In this document: positions 18,633-27,376 of the stretch, piece by piece
Numbering within the stretch: position 1 is the stretch's first letter
How the letters are laid out: each line of letters starts with the position of its first letter
Source: Streptococcus taonis
Lineage (GTDB): Bacteria; Bacillota; Bacilli; Lactobacillales; Streptococcaceae
Assembly (NCBI RefSeq): GCF_029948085.1
Contig: NZ_JARZZP010000001.1
Coordinates: forward strand, 1,116-60,392
Direction: 5' to 3'
DNA length: 59,277 nucleotides
Made by a program: the position numbers and the translations under genes
The notes under the pieces: generated by a model
What the model saw: only the letters and a program-made list of their open reading frames with translations
Database searches by the model: none
Told to the model about the DNA's origin: nothing

Positions 18633-19361
18633 ATGAAAACAAACGATATTGTCTATGGCATTCATGCCGTCACAGAAGCTCTTTTAGCAAATACTGGAAA
18701 CAAACTCTACCTTCAGGAAGATTTACGAGGAAAGAATGTGGAAAAAGTTAAGGAATTGGCTACTGAAAAGAAAGTATCCATTTCTTGGACTTCCAAAAAA
18801 TCACTTTCTGAGATGACTGAAGGAGCTGTTCATCAAGGTTTTGTCTTGCGCGTTTCTGAATTTGCCTACACTGAACTTGAGCAGATTCTTGCTAAGACAC
18901 GCCAGGAAGAAAACCCACTACTACTAATCCTTGATGGTTTGACGGACCCACATAATCTTGGTTCTATCTTGAGAACAGCAGATGCAACCAATGTTTCAGG
19001 TGTCATCATTCCCAAACATCGAGCTGTCGGTGTTACTCCTGTCGTAGCAAAAACAGCAACAGGTGCGATTGAACACGTTCCTATCGCTCGCGTGACCAAT
19101 CTCAGCCAAACCTTGGACAAACTTAAGGATGAAGATTTCTGGACATTTGGTACTGATATGAACGGAACTCCTTGCCACAAATGGAATACCAAAGGAAAGA
19201 TTGCTCTCATCATCGGAAATGAAGGCAAAGGTATCTCTAGCAACATCAAAAAACAAGTGGACGAGATGATAACTATTCCAATGAATGGGCACGTACAGAG
19301 CCTCAATGCCAGCGTCGCTGCAGCCATTCTCATGTACGAAGTATTCCGCAATCGACTCTAA
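18633..19361 (+). CDS. rlmB: 23S rRNA (guanosine-2'-O-)-methyltransferase RlmB/TrmH family
   Basis: 242 aa. SpoU/TrmH-family SAM-dependent 2'-O-methylase acting on rRNA (RlmB type, G2251 in E. coli). An N-terminal substrate-binding domain (about 1-75) is followed by the knotted SPOUT domain with the three family motifs: DPHNLGSILRTADAT, ALIIGNEGKGIS and PMNGHVQSLNASVAAAI. Start at 18633; an alternative ATG at 18600 falls in the def terminator. There is no proper Shine-Dalgarno and a -10 sits 6 nt upstream, so the mRNA is probably leaderless. Confidence 0.94.
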   Translation: MKTNDIVYGIHAVTEALLANTGNKLYLQEDLRGKNVEKVKELATEKKVSISWTSKKSLSEMTEGAVHQGFVLRVSEFAYTELEQILAKTRQEENPLLLILDGLTDPHNLGSILRTADATNVSGVIIPKHRAVGVTPVVAKTATGAIEHVPIARVTNLSQTLDKLKDEDFWTFGTDMNGTPCHKWNTKGKIALIIGNEGKGISSNIKKQVDEMITIPMNGHVQSLNASVAAAILMYEVFRNRL

Positions 19362-19363
19362 TA

Positions 19364-19544
19364 AAAAGTGAGGTTGGGACAAAAGATCCCGACCTCACTT
19401 TTTATTAGCAATCAAACTTTGACGCGGTAGCTGATTGAACTTTTTGTTCGTCTTTTAGACTCCAAAAAGCTCCTAATCATCCTCGCGGGGCTGGGACTAC
19501 GAAATCGAGACTTTGTCTATCGATTTCTATCCCACCGCCTTTTT
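19364..19544. repeat. Dispersed element of about 175 bp, copy 1 (with terminator hairpin)
   Basis: Nearly identical to 48016-48188 (a few substitutions and a 1-nt length change). It begins with a GTGAGGTTGGGA/TCCCGACCTCAC hairpin with T-rich flanks that can end both rlmB and trxB transcripts. It finishes with a second stem containing AAATCGA/TCGATTT flanked by GGGA/TCCC. It abuts the trxB stop codon. No ORF or transposase. It looks like a non-autonomous intergenic repeat. Confidence 0.85.
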
Positions 19545-20454
19545 AACTATGTTCAGTAATATATTTATAGGCCTCTTGACCTGCAATAGCACCATCTCCA
19601 ACAGCTGTTGTAACTTGTCGAAGGTCTTTTTGACGAACATCACCAACAGCAAAAATACCTGCAACACTTGTCTTCATGTGATCATCTGTCACAATCCAAC
19701 CCGCTTGGTCTCGAATCTGCAACTCTTGTACGAAGTCACTAACAGGGTCCAATCCAACATAGATGAAGACACCACCAAAGGCTTGTTCTGTCACTTGTCC
19801 AGTTTTAACATTTTCAATGGCAACCGACTCAACACGGTTCTCACCCTTGATTTCTTTGACAACCGAATCCCAAATGAAGTTGATTTTTTCATTGGCAAAA
19901 GCTCTATCTTGCAAGACTTTTTGAGCACGAAGTTCATCACGACGGTGAATGATAGTTACAGACTTAGCAAATCGTGTTAAGAAGATTGCTTCTTCAACTG
20001 CTGAGTCACCTCCACCTACGACCAACAAATCTTGGTCGCGGAAAAAGGCTCCATCACAAACCGCACAGTAAGAAACACCACGGCTATTGAGTTCTTCTTC
20101 ACCTGGAACTCCCAAGAGACGGTGTTTGGAACCAGTCGCTACTATAACTGTACGAGTTTCATAAACTTGGTCGTCTATTACGACTTTTTTGAATTCCCCA
20201 TGATCCTCAACATTTTCAACGAAGCCATAGAGATGCTCAACACCCAGATTTTCAAGAGGTTCAAACATTTTTTCAGCTAATTCAGGACCACTGATATTAG
20301 CATAACCTGGATAGTTTTCAATGTCAGAAGTATTATTCATCTGACCTCCTGGAAGGCCCCCTTCAATCAAAGCCACTTTCAAATTACTGCGTGCTGCATA
20401 CAAGGCTGCAGTCATCCCAGCAGGACCTGCACCGATAATAATCGTATCGTACAT
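19543..20454 (-). CDS. trxB: Thioredoxin reductase
   Basis: 303 aa. FAD- and NADPH-dependent reduction of thioredoxin. The N-terminal FAD motif is IIGAGPAGMTAALYAARS, the redox-active pair is in SYCAVCDGAFF near residue 133, and the NADPH site is VVGGGDSAVEEA near 152. The C-terminal FAD block is IFAVGDVRQKDLRQ. Ribosome site AAAGGAAAT lies before the ATG. The stop codon overlaps the edge of the dispersed repeat element. The next gene upstream is a small membrane protein 65 nt away. Confidence 0.97.
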   Translation of the reverse strand: MYDTIIIGAGPAGMTAALYAARSNLKVALIEGGLPGGQMNNTSDIENYPGYANISGPELAEKMFEPLENLGVEHLYGFVENVEDHGEFKKVVIDDQVYETRTVIVATGSKHRLLGVPGEEELNSRGVSYCAVCDGAFFRDQDLLVVGGGDSAVEEAIFLTRFAKSVTIIHRRDELRAQKVLQDRAFANEKINFIWDSVVKEIKGENRVESVAIENVKTGQVTEQAFGGVFIYVGLDPVSDFVQELQIRDQAGWIVTDDHMKTSVAGIFAVGDVRQKDLRQVTTAVGDGAIAGQEAYKYITEHS

Positions 20455-20519
20455 TCTATTTCCTTCTTTCTTGTTGTAACCATTTTTATTCTAACGAATT
20501 AAATCCCATTTTACAACTA

Positions 20520-20756
20520 TTAAGCCTTGAGAACCAACAAGATGCTCATGGTTGCAAATGACAATACTGGAATTGTTAAAACTCCAATCATAATCATATC
20601 GTAGAGATGGGCTTGACGTGCTTTAGCAGTTTTGTCAACCCCCGACAGAGCTCTAAGTCCAATCCAGAGTCCCAAAATAATCAAGACCAGTAGAATTGTC
20701 AACACTAAACTCTCTAAATACAAAGCAAATAGCTGAACTAGCATGCTCTCTCTCAT
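20520..20756 (-). CDS. DUF4059-type small membrane protein
   Basis: Up to 78 aa. Two transmembrane helices (ESLVLTILLVLIILGLWIGL, about residues 15-34, and a second near 53-75) are joined by a basic loop SGVDKTAKARQAHLYD. This matches the streptococcal DUF4059 family usually found between trxB and an amino-acid ABC transporter; function unknown. The start is uncertain: ATG at 20756, or the in-frame ATG at 20744 preceded by GAGAGAGAGC. Neither site has a strong Shine-Dalgarno. Confidence 0.75.
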   Translation of the reverse strand: MRESMLVQLFALYLESLVLTILLVLIILGLWIGLRALSGVDKTAKARQAHLYDMIMIGVLTIPVLSFATMSILLVLKA

Positions 20757-20770
20757 TTCTATTAATTTTA

Positions 20771-20800
20771 AAGAGCAAACCCAGTTAGCCTAGCCAACTG
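20771..20800 (-). terminator. Likely terminator after the ABC transporter
   Basis: On the minus strand, CTCAGTTGG and CTAACTGGG form a stem with wobble pairs, followed by TTTGCTCTTT, about 25 nt beyond the stop of the ATPase gene. Confidence 0.5.
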
Positions 20801-20823
20801 AGTCTTTCTTATCTCCTATTATA

Positions 20824-21567
20824 TCAAATATAGGTCCGTTTGTAACTAGCAAAGAACTCTTTTGTTCGTTCTTCTTTTGGGTGGTTGATAATCTCATCAG
20901 GAGTTCCAGTCTCGATAATTTTTCCTTTATCCAAGAATAAAACCTTATCAGCTACTTGAGCAACAAATGACATATCGTGACTAACCAAAACCATGGTTTG
21001 ACCTGATTTTGCAGCATCTGCGATAGATTTCTCCACTTCACCGACCAACTCTGGGTCAAGGGCTGAAGTAGGCTCATCCAAGAGCAAGATTGCTGGCTTC
21101 ATGGCCAAAGCACGCGCCAAAGCTACCCGTTGTTTTTGTCCACCTGATAAGTGGCGAGGATAGTGCTGTTGGCGATCAGAAAGACCAACCTTAGCCAGCT
21201 CTTCTTTGGCAATCTTCGTTGCTTCTTCGTCGGAAAGTTTTTTAACAACTACCAAACCTTCCTTGACATTGTCTAGGGCTGTTCTACGTTCAAATAAGTT
21301 GAACTGTTGGAACACCATGGACAACTTGCGACGAAGAGTCAAGATTTCATCTTGAGTAATTTGAGAAAAATCCACTTTGAAATCATCAATCTGAATACTT
21401 CCGCTATCAGGTGTTTCCAGGTAATTTAGGCTACGAAGAAAGGTAGATTTTCCTGCTCCAGATGAACCAATCAAAGCAACTACTTCCCCTTTTTGAATAT
21501 CTAAATTCAGATGATCCAAGACGGTTTGACCTGAAAAGGATTTGCTTAAATTTGAAATCTTAATCAT
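20824..21567 (-). CDS. Polar amino-acid ABC transporter ATP-binding protein
   Basis: 247 aa. Complete ABC ATPase of the His/Gln/Arg/opine uptake class: Walker A GSSGAGKSTFLRSLN near residue 34, signature LSGGQKQR near 140, Walker B AILLLDEPTSALDPE and switch VSHDMSF. The ATG overlaps the permease stop by 1 nt, so the subunits are translationally coupled. No substrate-binding lipoprotein gene is adjacent; the binding protein must be encoded elsewhere. Confidence 0.95.
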   Translation of the reverse strand: MIKISNLSKSFSGQTVLDHLNLDIQKGEVVALIGSSGAGKSTFLRSLNYLETPDSGSIQIDDFKVDFSQITQDEILTLRRKLSMVFQQFNLFERRTALDNVKEGLVVVKKLSDEEATKIAKEELAKVGLSDRQQHYPRHLSGGQKQRVALARALAMKPAILLLDEPTSALDPELVGEVEKSIADAAKSGQTMVLVSHDMSFVAQVADKVLFLDKGKIIETGTPDEIINHPKEERTKEFFASYKRTYI

Positions 21568-22367
21568 TAGCGAAGGTCTCCTTTCACATCTGTTTTTACA
21601 TTATCTGGTGCTTCGATGGCCATTTTTCTCTCAATAAAGCGACCAAGATTTTCAATAGCGATATTTACCACCCAGTATACAAGAGCAACTGAGATGAAAC
21701 GTTCGAAGTAACGGTAGTCTGCACCACCCAAAATCTGAGCTTGGGCAAAGACTTCTACAACACCCGCACTAAAGGCTAGGGAAGTTCCCTTAGTTAAACC
21801 GATTAGGGAGTTAATCAAGGTTGGAGTCGCTACTACCGCTGCATTTGGAATAATCACACGACGATAGACTTGAGCACGTGTCATCCCAAGACTACGAGCA
21901 GCTTCAATCTCTCCAGGATTGACAGAAAGAATAGCAGCACGGATAGTTTCACTAGCGTAAGCTGCTTCGTTAAAAGCAAAAGCTACAATGGCAAAAGCTG
22001 CAGCCGGAATCGCATTAATATTAAAAGCAGTTCCCCATTGTTGATTCAACGCTTTTAATGCCAGAGGAATTCCATAGTAAGTCAACATCAGCTGCACTAG
22101 GATTGGTGTCCCTTTTAAGAAACTAACAAAGAATGCTTGTAATGGATAAAGAATTCTAACTCGATTAATTTTTACAATAGCAAAAACCAAGGCCAAGATG
22201 ATACCAAAAAAAGCACCAAATACTGTCAACATCAATGTTGTTGGCAATTGTTGTACAATTCTTGGAATCCCATCAAAGACAGAACGAAAACTAAACAGTT
22301 TACCGTCTGGAATATACTGCATCAAGTTTTGGTACCAATCTGATGCTAAAAGTGTTGTAACATTCAT
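21567..22367 (-). CDS. Polar amino-acid ABC transporter permease
   Basis: 266 aa. Integral membrane subunit with about five to six helices. The EAA loop is EIEAARSLGMTRAQVYRRVI near residue 175, typical of His/Glu/Gln/Arg/opine permeases. The N-terminus before the first helix is about 40 residues and lacks a fused binding domain. The ATG at 22367 is preceded by AGGAGAGGA. It is the first gene of the two-gene transporter operon. Confidence 0.94.
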   Translation of the reverse strand: MNVTTLLASDWYQNLMQYIPDGKLFSFRSVFDGIPRIVQQLPTTLMLTVFGAFFGIILALVFAIVKINRVRILYPLQAFFVSFLKGTPILVQLMLTYYGIPLALKALNQQWGTAFNINAIPAAAFAIVAFAFNEAAYASETIRAAILSVNPGEIEAARSLGMTRAQVYRRVIIPNAAVVATPTLINSLIGLTKGTSLAFSAGVVEVFAQAQILGGADYRYFERFISVALVYWVVNIAIENLGRFIERKMAIEAPDNVKTDVKGDLR

Positions 22368-22523
22368 AGAAACATCCTCTCCTGATAATGAATCATTCTA
22401 TCATACTTCTGCCTAGATTTAAAATATTTGCTACGTGCAGAAGAGTCTTTGTCTACCTATTAGTTTATCATACTTTAAAAGTGTGAGGTTATATATTTTA
22501 CCTATCAAGGAGATAGAAAAAAA

Positions 22524-23405
22524 CTATTTCAAATCCAAGTTGTCGTAGGCTTTACGATAGCCAATTTGTTTAACAACACCATTCTCCACTAATATTGGAC
22601 GTTTTAATAACATACCATCACTGGCCAAGAGTTTGGCTGCTTCTTTATTGGATAAAGTCCCAACCTTATCTTTTAAGCCCAGTTCACGGTATTTAATTCC
22701 ACTGGTATTGAAAAATTGCTTCAACTCAAATCCTGAAGTTTCAAGCCAGTTTAAAATGATATTTTCACTCGGAGTCTCTTCAACGATATGAACATCTTTA
22801 TATTCTAGTCCAAGTTGATCTAACTCCTTTTTTGCTTTCTTACAAGTTGTACATTTTGGATATTCGATAAATTCTAACATTTTCTTTTCTTTCTGTTCTT
22901 TATTCTCTTGAAATGCTGCACCTTCATGCTTTAAGAGCCAAGCCTTCTTGTCAATTCCTGAAGCAAAGCCTGTTAGACGATTACCAGCACCTAGTACGCG
23001 GTGACAAGGTACTAGGATTGACCAAGGATTACGTCCTACTGCTCCTCCGATTGCCTGAGCCGAAGCTATCTGCAAATCCTTAGCTATTTGTCCATAAGTA
23101 ACTGTCTGACCAAAAGGAATTCCTCGCAAGTAGTTCCAGACTCTTTTTTCGAAATAACTACCAACAGGAGCCAAAGGTAACTGAGACAAATCTTGGTTTT
23201 GTCCTTTAAAATAGGCATCCAAATTGCTAATAATTTGATTTAAAATGGGATGACTTTTCACCTCAACTAGATTACATAGCGACAAGCCTCTCTCGAAATA
23301 ACTCTGTGCTTCAACCCATATCCCAAACAGATAGTGATCATCTGCTACCAAAGATAAGATTCCAATCGGAGACTTGTACAGCATCTTTGCATACTGCTTA
23401 GGCAT
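22524..23405 (-). CDS. Fused Ogt-type DNA alkyltransferase and Spx/ArsC-like reductase
   Basis: 293 aa with two complete domains in one frame. Residues about 1-170 are an O6-alkylguanine-DNA alkyltransferase: RVWNYLRGIPFGQTVTYGQI, then the acceptor cysteine in ILVPCHRVLG. Residues 176-293 are an ArsC/Spx-family protein with CTTC in YPKCTTCKKAKKELD and the terminal RPILVENGVVKQIGYRKAY. The junction is a Lys/Glu/Gln linker (ENKEQKEKK) before an internal ATG at 22880, where a second protein could start, although no good Shine-Dalgarno is seen. The first ATG (23405) lacks a clear ribosome site; codon 8 is an alternative. It overlaps the end of the upstream GNAT gene by 8 nt. Confidence 0.85.
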   Translation of the reverse strand: MPKQYAKMLYKSPIGILSLVADDHYLFGIWVEAQSYFERGLSLCNLVEVKSHPILNQIISNLDAYFKGQNQDLSQLPLAPVGSYFEKRVWNYLRGIPFGQTVTYGQIAKDLQIASAQAIGGAVGRNPWSILVPCHRVLGAGNRLTGFASGIDKKAWLLKHEGAAFQENKEQKEKKMLEFIEYPKCTTCKKAKKELDQLGLEYKDVHIVEETPSENIILNWLETSGFELKQFFNTSGIKYRELGLKDKVGTLSNKEAAKLLASDGMLLKRPILVENGVVKQIGYRKAYDNLDLK

Positions 23406-23898
23406 TTGATTTTAATTTTTGATAGGCCAAACGTTCCCCATCTACTGGAACTTTACCGACCTGTTTAAAACCAAGCTTTTCAAAGATATGTTGCATGGCC
23501 TTATTTTTAGCATGTGTATCTGAACGAAAATCCAGGTAATCAAAGCCTTCAATCAAGCCTTCTAAGAAGGTCTGAGCAACGCCTTGGCCTTGGACATCTC
23601 TAGAAACCGCAATCCGGTGAAATACAAGATATTCTGGTTCTCTTCCTTCCCAACTTCCATCATAAATGGCTTCATATGCTTTTTCTGGACTTTTAGTCAC
23701 TGCTGCATAGGCTAAAAGTTCTCCTTCGTCCAAGGCTACATAAGCCTGACCAGAGATGATATCTTCAATAATCGTGTCGGCATTTGGGTAACCATTTTGC
23801 CATTGGGTACTACCAGCTTCCGCCAAGCTTTTTTTAGCTTCCTCGATCACCTGCATAATTGCATCTACTTCGTTTGGAAAGGCTAAACGAATTTCCAT
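23398..23898 (-). CDS. GNAT-family N-acetyltransferase
   Basis: 166 aa. A GCN5-type fold is indicated by the acetyl-CoA loop VSRDVQGQGVAQTFLEGL near residue 105 and NKAMQHIFEKLGFKQVGKV near the C-terminus. The substrate cannot be predicted. The start is the ATG at 23898 with AGAGGAGAT upstream; a longer in-frame start at 23934 includes that ribosome site. Its stop overlaps the ogt-fusion start, so the two are cotranscribed. Confidence 0.9.
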   Translation of the reverse strand: MEIRLAFPNEVDAIMQVIEEAKKSLAEAGSTQWQNGYPNADTIIEDIISGQAYVALDEGELLAYAAVTKSPEKAYEAIYDGSWEGREPEYLVFHRIAVSRDVQGQGVAQTFLEGLIEGFDYLDFRSDTHAKNKAMQHIFEKLGFKQVGKVPVDGERLAYQKLKSNA

Positions 23899-24032
23899 CT
23901 TATCTCCTCTTTTCTGACTAGTTTCTCTCATCATAGCATAATTTAAGGCTTTCTACAAGCAGTTAAAACTTGACTTTTTATTTCTATTATTTTATAATCT
24001 AGTTGTCAAAACTAGATAAACAGGAGTTGGAA

Positions 24033-24488
24033 ATGAAATCTACTTTTTCCTACCCAGAATGGGACGAAATTCCAAACATTGATCTCTATTTGGATCAGGT
24101 CCTACTTTATGTAAATAAAGTTTGTTCCCCTATTTCTCTTGCTAAAGAGAAAGGTTTAACTGCATCAATGGTGAACAACTATGTCAAACACGGCTATATC
24201 AGCAAACCTGAAAAGAAAAAATACAAACGCAAACAAATCGCCCGATTGATTGCTATCACAACGCTCAAGTCTGTTTTTTCAATCCAGGAAATTGCTCAAA
24301 CCCTTAATACCCTACACACAGAGACTAACTCAGAAGAACTTTACAATGCTTTTGTAGACTATATGAATGAGGACCTAGACCCAGCCAATCCTATTATCCA
24401 AGCAAGTTGCCAAACGGTCAAACTCTATCATCAAACACTAGCACTAGTCTATACAGAAAATGAAGAGGAGGAAACAAATGAATACTAG
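24033..24488 (+). CDS. DUF1836 (BS_ykrK-type) protein
   Basis: 151 aa. Central part LGLTASMV-like helix-turn-helix (LTASMVNNYVKHGYISKP, then KKYKRKQIARLIAITTLK) resembles the DNA-binding N-domain of DUF1836 proteins, so it may act as a small regulator. The start is the ATG at 24033 with AGGAG 8 nt upstream. A TATAAT lies at 23994-23999. It overlaps the hemolysin III gene by 11 nt, so it likely acts with, or controls, that gene. Confidence 0.85.
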   Translation: MKSTFSYPEWDEIPNIDLYLDQVLLYVNKVCSPISLAKEKGLTASMVNNYVKHGYISKPEKKKYKRKQIARLIAITTLKSVFSIQEIAQTLNTLHTETNSEELYNAFVDYMNEDLDPANPIIQASCQTVKLYHQTLALVYTENEEEETNEY

Positions 24489-25125
24489 TTTCAAACTTAG
24501 TAAACGACTTAGTTTTGGAGAAGAAATAGCAAACAGTGTCACCCATGCTGTAGGGGCACTTATCATGCTGATTTTGCTCCCTATCTCATCGACTTATAGT
24601 TATGAAGCTCATGGATTTTTATCGTCTGTCGGTGTGTCCATCTTCGTCATCAGCCTCTTTCTTATGTTCCTTTCATCGACTATTTATCATTCTATGGCTT
24701 ATGGTTCCACTCATAAGTATGTCTTGCGCATTATCGACCATTCCATGATTTATGTTGCCATTGCTGGCTCTTATACTCCTGTCGTTTTGACCTTGATGAA
24801 TAACTGGTTTGGTTATCTGATTATCGCCATTCAGTGGGGAACAACTATTTTTGGTATTCTTTATAAAATATTTGCCAAAAAAGTCAATGAAAAATTTAGT
24901 CTGATACTCTACCTCATCATGGGTTGGCTAGTTGTGACTATCCTACCAGCAATCATCAGTCAAACAAATCCAATCTTTTGGACTCTTATGGTATCAGGTG
25001 GGCTTTGCTATACAGTTGGTGCTGGTTTTTATGCTAAGAAGAAACCATACTTCCACATGATCTGGCACCTCTTCATTCTGGCAGCTTCCGCTCTCCAATA
25101 CATTGCCATTGTTTATTACATGTAA
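24478..25125 (+). CDS. Hemolysin III / PAQR-family membrane protein
   Basis: 215 aa with about seven transmembrane helices. Conserved PAQR/HlyIII residues: EEIANSVTHAVGA near residue 15, SSTIYHSM near 63, RIIDHSMIYVAIAGSYTP near 83, and the C-terminal HMIWHLFILAASALQY. The family binds zinc; hemolytic activity has been shown only in some members, and a role in lipid homeostasis is suggested. The ATG at 24478 lies 6 nt after AGGAGGAAA inside the DUF1836 gene. Confidence 0.92.
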   Translation: MNTSFKLSKRLSFGEEIANSVTHAVGALIMLILLPISSTYSYEAHGFLSSVGVSIFVISLFLMFLSSTIYHSMAYGSTHKYVLRIIDHSMIYVAIAGSYTPVVLTLMNNWFGYLIIAIQWGTTIFGILYKIFAKKVNEKFSLILYLIMGWLVVTILPAIISQTNPIFWTLMVSGGLCYTVGAGFYAKKKPYFHMIWHLFILAASALQYIAIVYYM

Positions 25126-25126
25126 A

Positions 25127-25158
25127 AATAGGCCGGGAAAATCCCGACCTATTTTTAT
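25127..25158. terminator. Bidirectional terminator between hlyIII and pdxT
   Basis: AAATAGGCCGGGA/TCCCGACCTATTT with an AAA loop, located between convergent genes, with A-rich and T-rich flanks for both directions. Confidence 0.85.
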
Positions 25159-25727
25159 TTGCACATATTGATAAAGTATTGATGCAAGCGAAGATCATTT
25201 GTCAATTCCGGATGAAAGGAGGTCACTAGCATATTCTTTTCTTGAGCGGCAACGATTTGATTGTTCACTACTGACAGAACATCGACACCCTTACCAACTT
25301 CACTAATAATAGGTCCACGGATAAAGGTCATGGGAATCTTGCCAACACCCTTGCAGTCTGCTTCTGTATAAAAGCTTCCTAGCTGACGTCCATAGGCATT
25401 ACGCTCCACTACTATGTCCATAGTCGCTAGATGGCTTTCCTCTTGAGAAGTGATTTGTCTCGCTAGCAAAATCAAGCCTGCACAAGTTCCAAAGACTGGT
25501 AAACCATTGAGAATAGCCTCTCTTATAGGAATCAACATTTGCTGATCTCGCAATAGTTTTCCCATAGTTGTAGACTCACCTCCTGGCAAAATCAAACCTG
25601 ATAGCTCACTTCGATGTTGCTGAAAGTCTTCTAGATTTCGCAGTTCAACACTTTCAACTCCTAGTTTTGCAAGGACTTTCTCATGCTCTACAAAGGCGCC
25701 TTGCAAGGCCGATATTCCAATTTTCAT
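25155..25727 (-). CDS. pdxT: Pyridoxal 5'-phosphate synthase glutaminase subunit
   Basis: 190 aa. Class I-like glutaminase supplying ammonia to PdxS in the DXP-independent PLP pathway. Motifs: [15 protein letters not shown] near residue 45, nucleophile [11 protein letters not shown] near 78, and the catalytic His/Glu in [12 protein letters not shown] near 170. It begins at the base directly after the pdxS stop, so the two subunits are made together. Confidence 0.97.
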   Translation of the reverse strand: MKIGISALQGAFVEHEKVLAKLGVESVELRNLEDFQQHRSELSGLILPGGESTTMGKLLRDQQMLIPIREAILNGLPVFGTCAGLILLARQITSQEESHLATMDIVVERNAYGRQLGSFYTEADCKGVGKIPMTFIRGPIISEVGKGVDVLSVVNNQIVAAQEKNMLVTSFHPELTNDLRLHQYFINMCK

Positions 25728-26603
25728 CTATTTTCCTCGCTCCGCCATGAGAATTTGGATTTCATTCTCATTGATACCAACCATAGCTTCTCCCAAGTCT
25801 TCAGAGATTTGAGCTAAAATTTGAGGATTCTGATAATTGGTAACAGCCTTGACAATTGCTGCCGCACGTTTAACAGGATCACCTGACTTGAAAATTCCTG
25901 AGCCAACAAAGACACCTTCTGCACCTAGCTGCATCATAAGAGCAGCATCTGCAGGTGTTGCAACCCCTCCAGCCGCAAAGTTAACAACTGGTAGTTTTCC
26001 ATGTTCGTGAACGTATTGAACTAATTCTACAGGTACTTGGAGTTCTTTTGCAGCAACATATAACTCGTCCTCACGGAGGTTTTGAATGCGGCGGATTTCT
26101 TGATTCATCATACGCATATGACGAACTGCCTGAACGATGTCTCCTGTTCCAGGTTCCCCTTTTGTACGAATCATAGAAGCTCCTTCAGCGATACGACGTA
26201 AGGCTTCACCTAAGTCTTTAGCACCACAGACAAAAGGAACTTGAAATTCTTTCTTGTCCACATGGAAACGATCGTCAGCTGGAGATAGAACTTCGCTCTC
26301 ATCGATATAGTCAATCTCGATAGCTTCTAAAATCTGAGCTTCAACAAAATGCCCAATTCGAACCTTAGCCATAACTGGAATGCTGACTGCTTCTTGGATT
26401 TCCTTAATCATCTTTGGATCACTCATGCGAGAGACACCACCCGCTGCACGAATATCAGCTGGGATTCGTTCTAAAGCCATAACTGCTGCCGCACCTGCAG
26501 CCTCAGCAATTCTTGCTTGTTCAGGGTTTTGGACATCCATGATGACACCACCTTTAAGCATCTGTGCTAAATTCTTATTTAATTCATAACGATTTTCAGT
26601 CAT
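25728..26603 (-). CDS. pdxS: Pyridoxal 5'-phosphate synthase lyase subunit
   Basis: 291 aa, very highly conserved. It builds PLP from ribose 5-phosphate, glyceraldehyde 3-phosphate and ammonia as a dodecamer with PdxT. Visible: [17 protein letters not shown] near the N-terminus, the catalytic lysine in [20 protein letters not shown] near 80, the second lysine region [14 protein letters not shown] near 150, and [19 protein letters not shown]. The start is set at 26603, behind GAGGAT; a frame 15 nt longer covers that site. No PdxR-like regulator gene is next to it. Confidence 0.97.
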   Translation of the reverse strand: MTENRYELNKNLAQMLKGGVIMDVQNPEQARIAEAAGAAAVMALERIPADIRAAGGVSRMSDPKMIKEIQEAVSIPVMAKVRIGHFVEAQILEAIEIDYIDESEVLSPADDRFHVDKKEFQVPFVCGAKDLGEALRRIAEGASMIRTKGEPGTGDIVQAVRHMRMMNQEIRRIQNLREDELYVAAKELQVPVELVQYVHEHGKLPVVNFAAGGVATPADAALMMQLGAEGVFVGSGIFKSGDPVKRAAAIVKAVTNYQNPQILAQISEDLGEAMVGINENEIQILMAERGK

Positions 26604-26643
26604 TTTTTTCATCCTCAATAGTTGTATTGGTAGCTACAGTTTT

Positions 26644-26672
26644 ATTGTAAGGTATAAAAGACTGCATAACAA
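26644..26672 (-). promoter_or_regulatory. pdxST promoter
   Basis: TTGTTA (26667-26672) and TACAAT (26644-26649) on the minus strand with 17 nt between, giving a leader of about 35 nt before the pdxS ATG. Confidence 0.6.
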
Positions 26673-26717
26673 GATAAAATAAATCGATTTGTCCGGGTAC
26701 AATTATCTCTATCACAA

Positions 26718-26746
26718 AAAAAGCACCCACATTGGGTACTTTTATT
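26718..26746 (-). terminator. Terminator after the Pr6Pr gene
   Basis: AAGTACCCA/TGGGTGCTT stem with a short loop on the minus strand followed by TTTTTTTG, overlapping the end of the membrane-protein gene. Confidence 0.65.
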
Positions 26747-27374
26747 TCTTAGATTTTTTAATACTTTTCACAAGATAAAAGAGATATCCTGAAACCATGT
26801 AGGCAACAAAGATAGTTGCCGCCCATTTAAAGACAAAGCCCCAACCATGTTTGGTAGCATTCAAAAAGAAATAAGGGAAGGGACTATCCTTAGCATTAGG
26901 GACATCCATCTTTAGAACAAAACCGTTTAAGAGGGCAAAAATCATATAAAGCAAAGGAAAGCTAGTCCAAAGCATGGGATCAACTAACTTATATTGACGA
27001 CTCTTATCAAAAATAATTGTATCTGCTAAAAACCAGAGAGGGACAATATAATGGCAAAGGAAATTTTCCAAACGGTAAAAATCTGTCGTCAAAGGAGCTA
27101 GCATGAAATGATAGATGACACAAGTAATCATAATACTCATAGTGACACCACCTTTGAGACGTAGAATCCCAGCACTCTGCCAACTATCACCGCCACTACG
27201 CATCTTTAACAAAAGATAAGCTGTAAAGATGACAACCAAAAGATTGGAAAGGACTGTATAGTAAAGCAACATCCCTAAACCACCACGTTTGGTAATTTCC
27301 AGATAAACCCCTGTAAATGCTGCGAAAAACAAGAAAGTCCGACTGAAAAAAATAAATTTATTCCAAGTAGTCAT
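26742..27374 (-). CDS. Pr6Pr-family membrane protein
   Basis: 210 aa with about six transmembrane helices. Features of the Pr6Pr family include LLYYTVLSNLLVVIFTAYLL near residue 36, TCVIYHFMLAP near 84, and NFLCHYIVPLWFLADTIIFD near 103. The family is widespread in Firmicutes and Actinobacteria, and its function is unknown. It begins 2 nt after the zinc-ribbon gene stop with no strong ribosome site, suggesting coupling. Both genes are followed by a terminator. Confidence 0.85.
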   Translation of the reverse strand: MTTWNKFIFFSRTFLFFAAFTGVYLEITKRGGLGMLLYYTVLSNLLVVIFTAYLLLKMRSGGDSWQSAGILRLKGGVTMSIMITCVIYHFMLAPLTTDFYRLENFLCHYIVPLWFLADTIIFDKSRQYKLVDPMLWTSFPLLYMIFALLNGFVLKMDVPNAKDSPFPYFFLNATKHGWGFVFKWAATIFVAYMVSGYLFYLVKSIKKSKK

Positions 27375-27376
27375 GA

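Noticed and set aside
24478..25125. Hemolysin III as a virulence toxin
   Set aside because: The sequence fits the PAQR/HlyIII housekeeping membrane family; toxin activity is not implied by the motifs.
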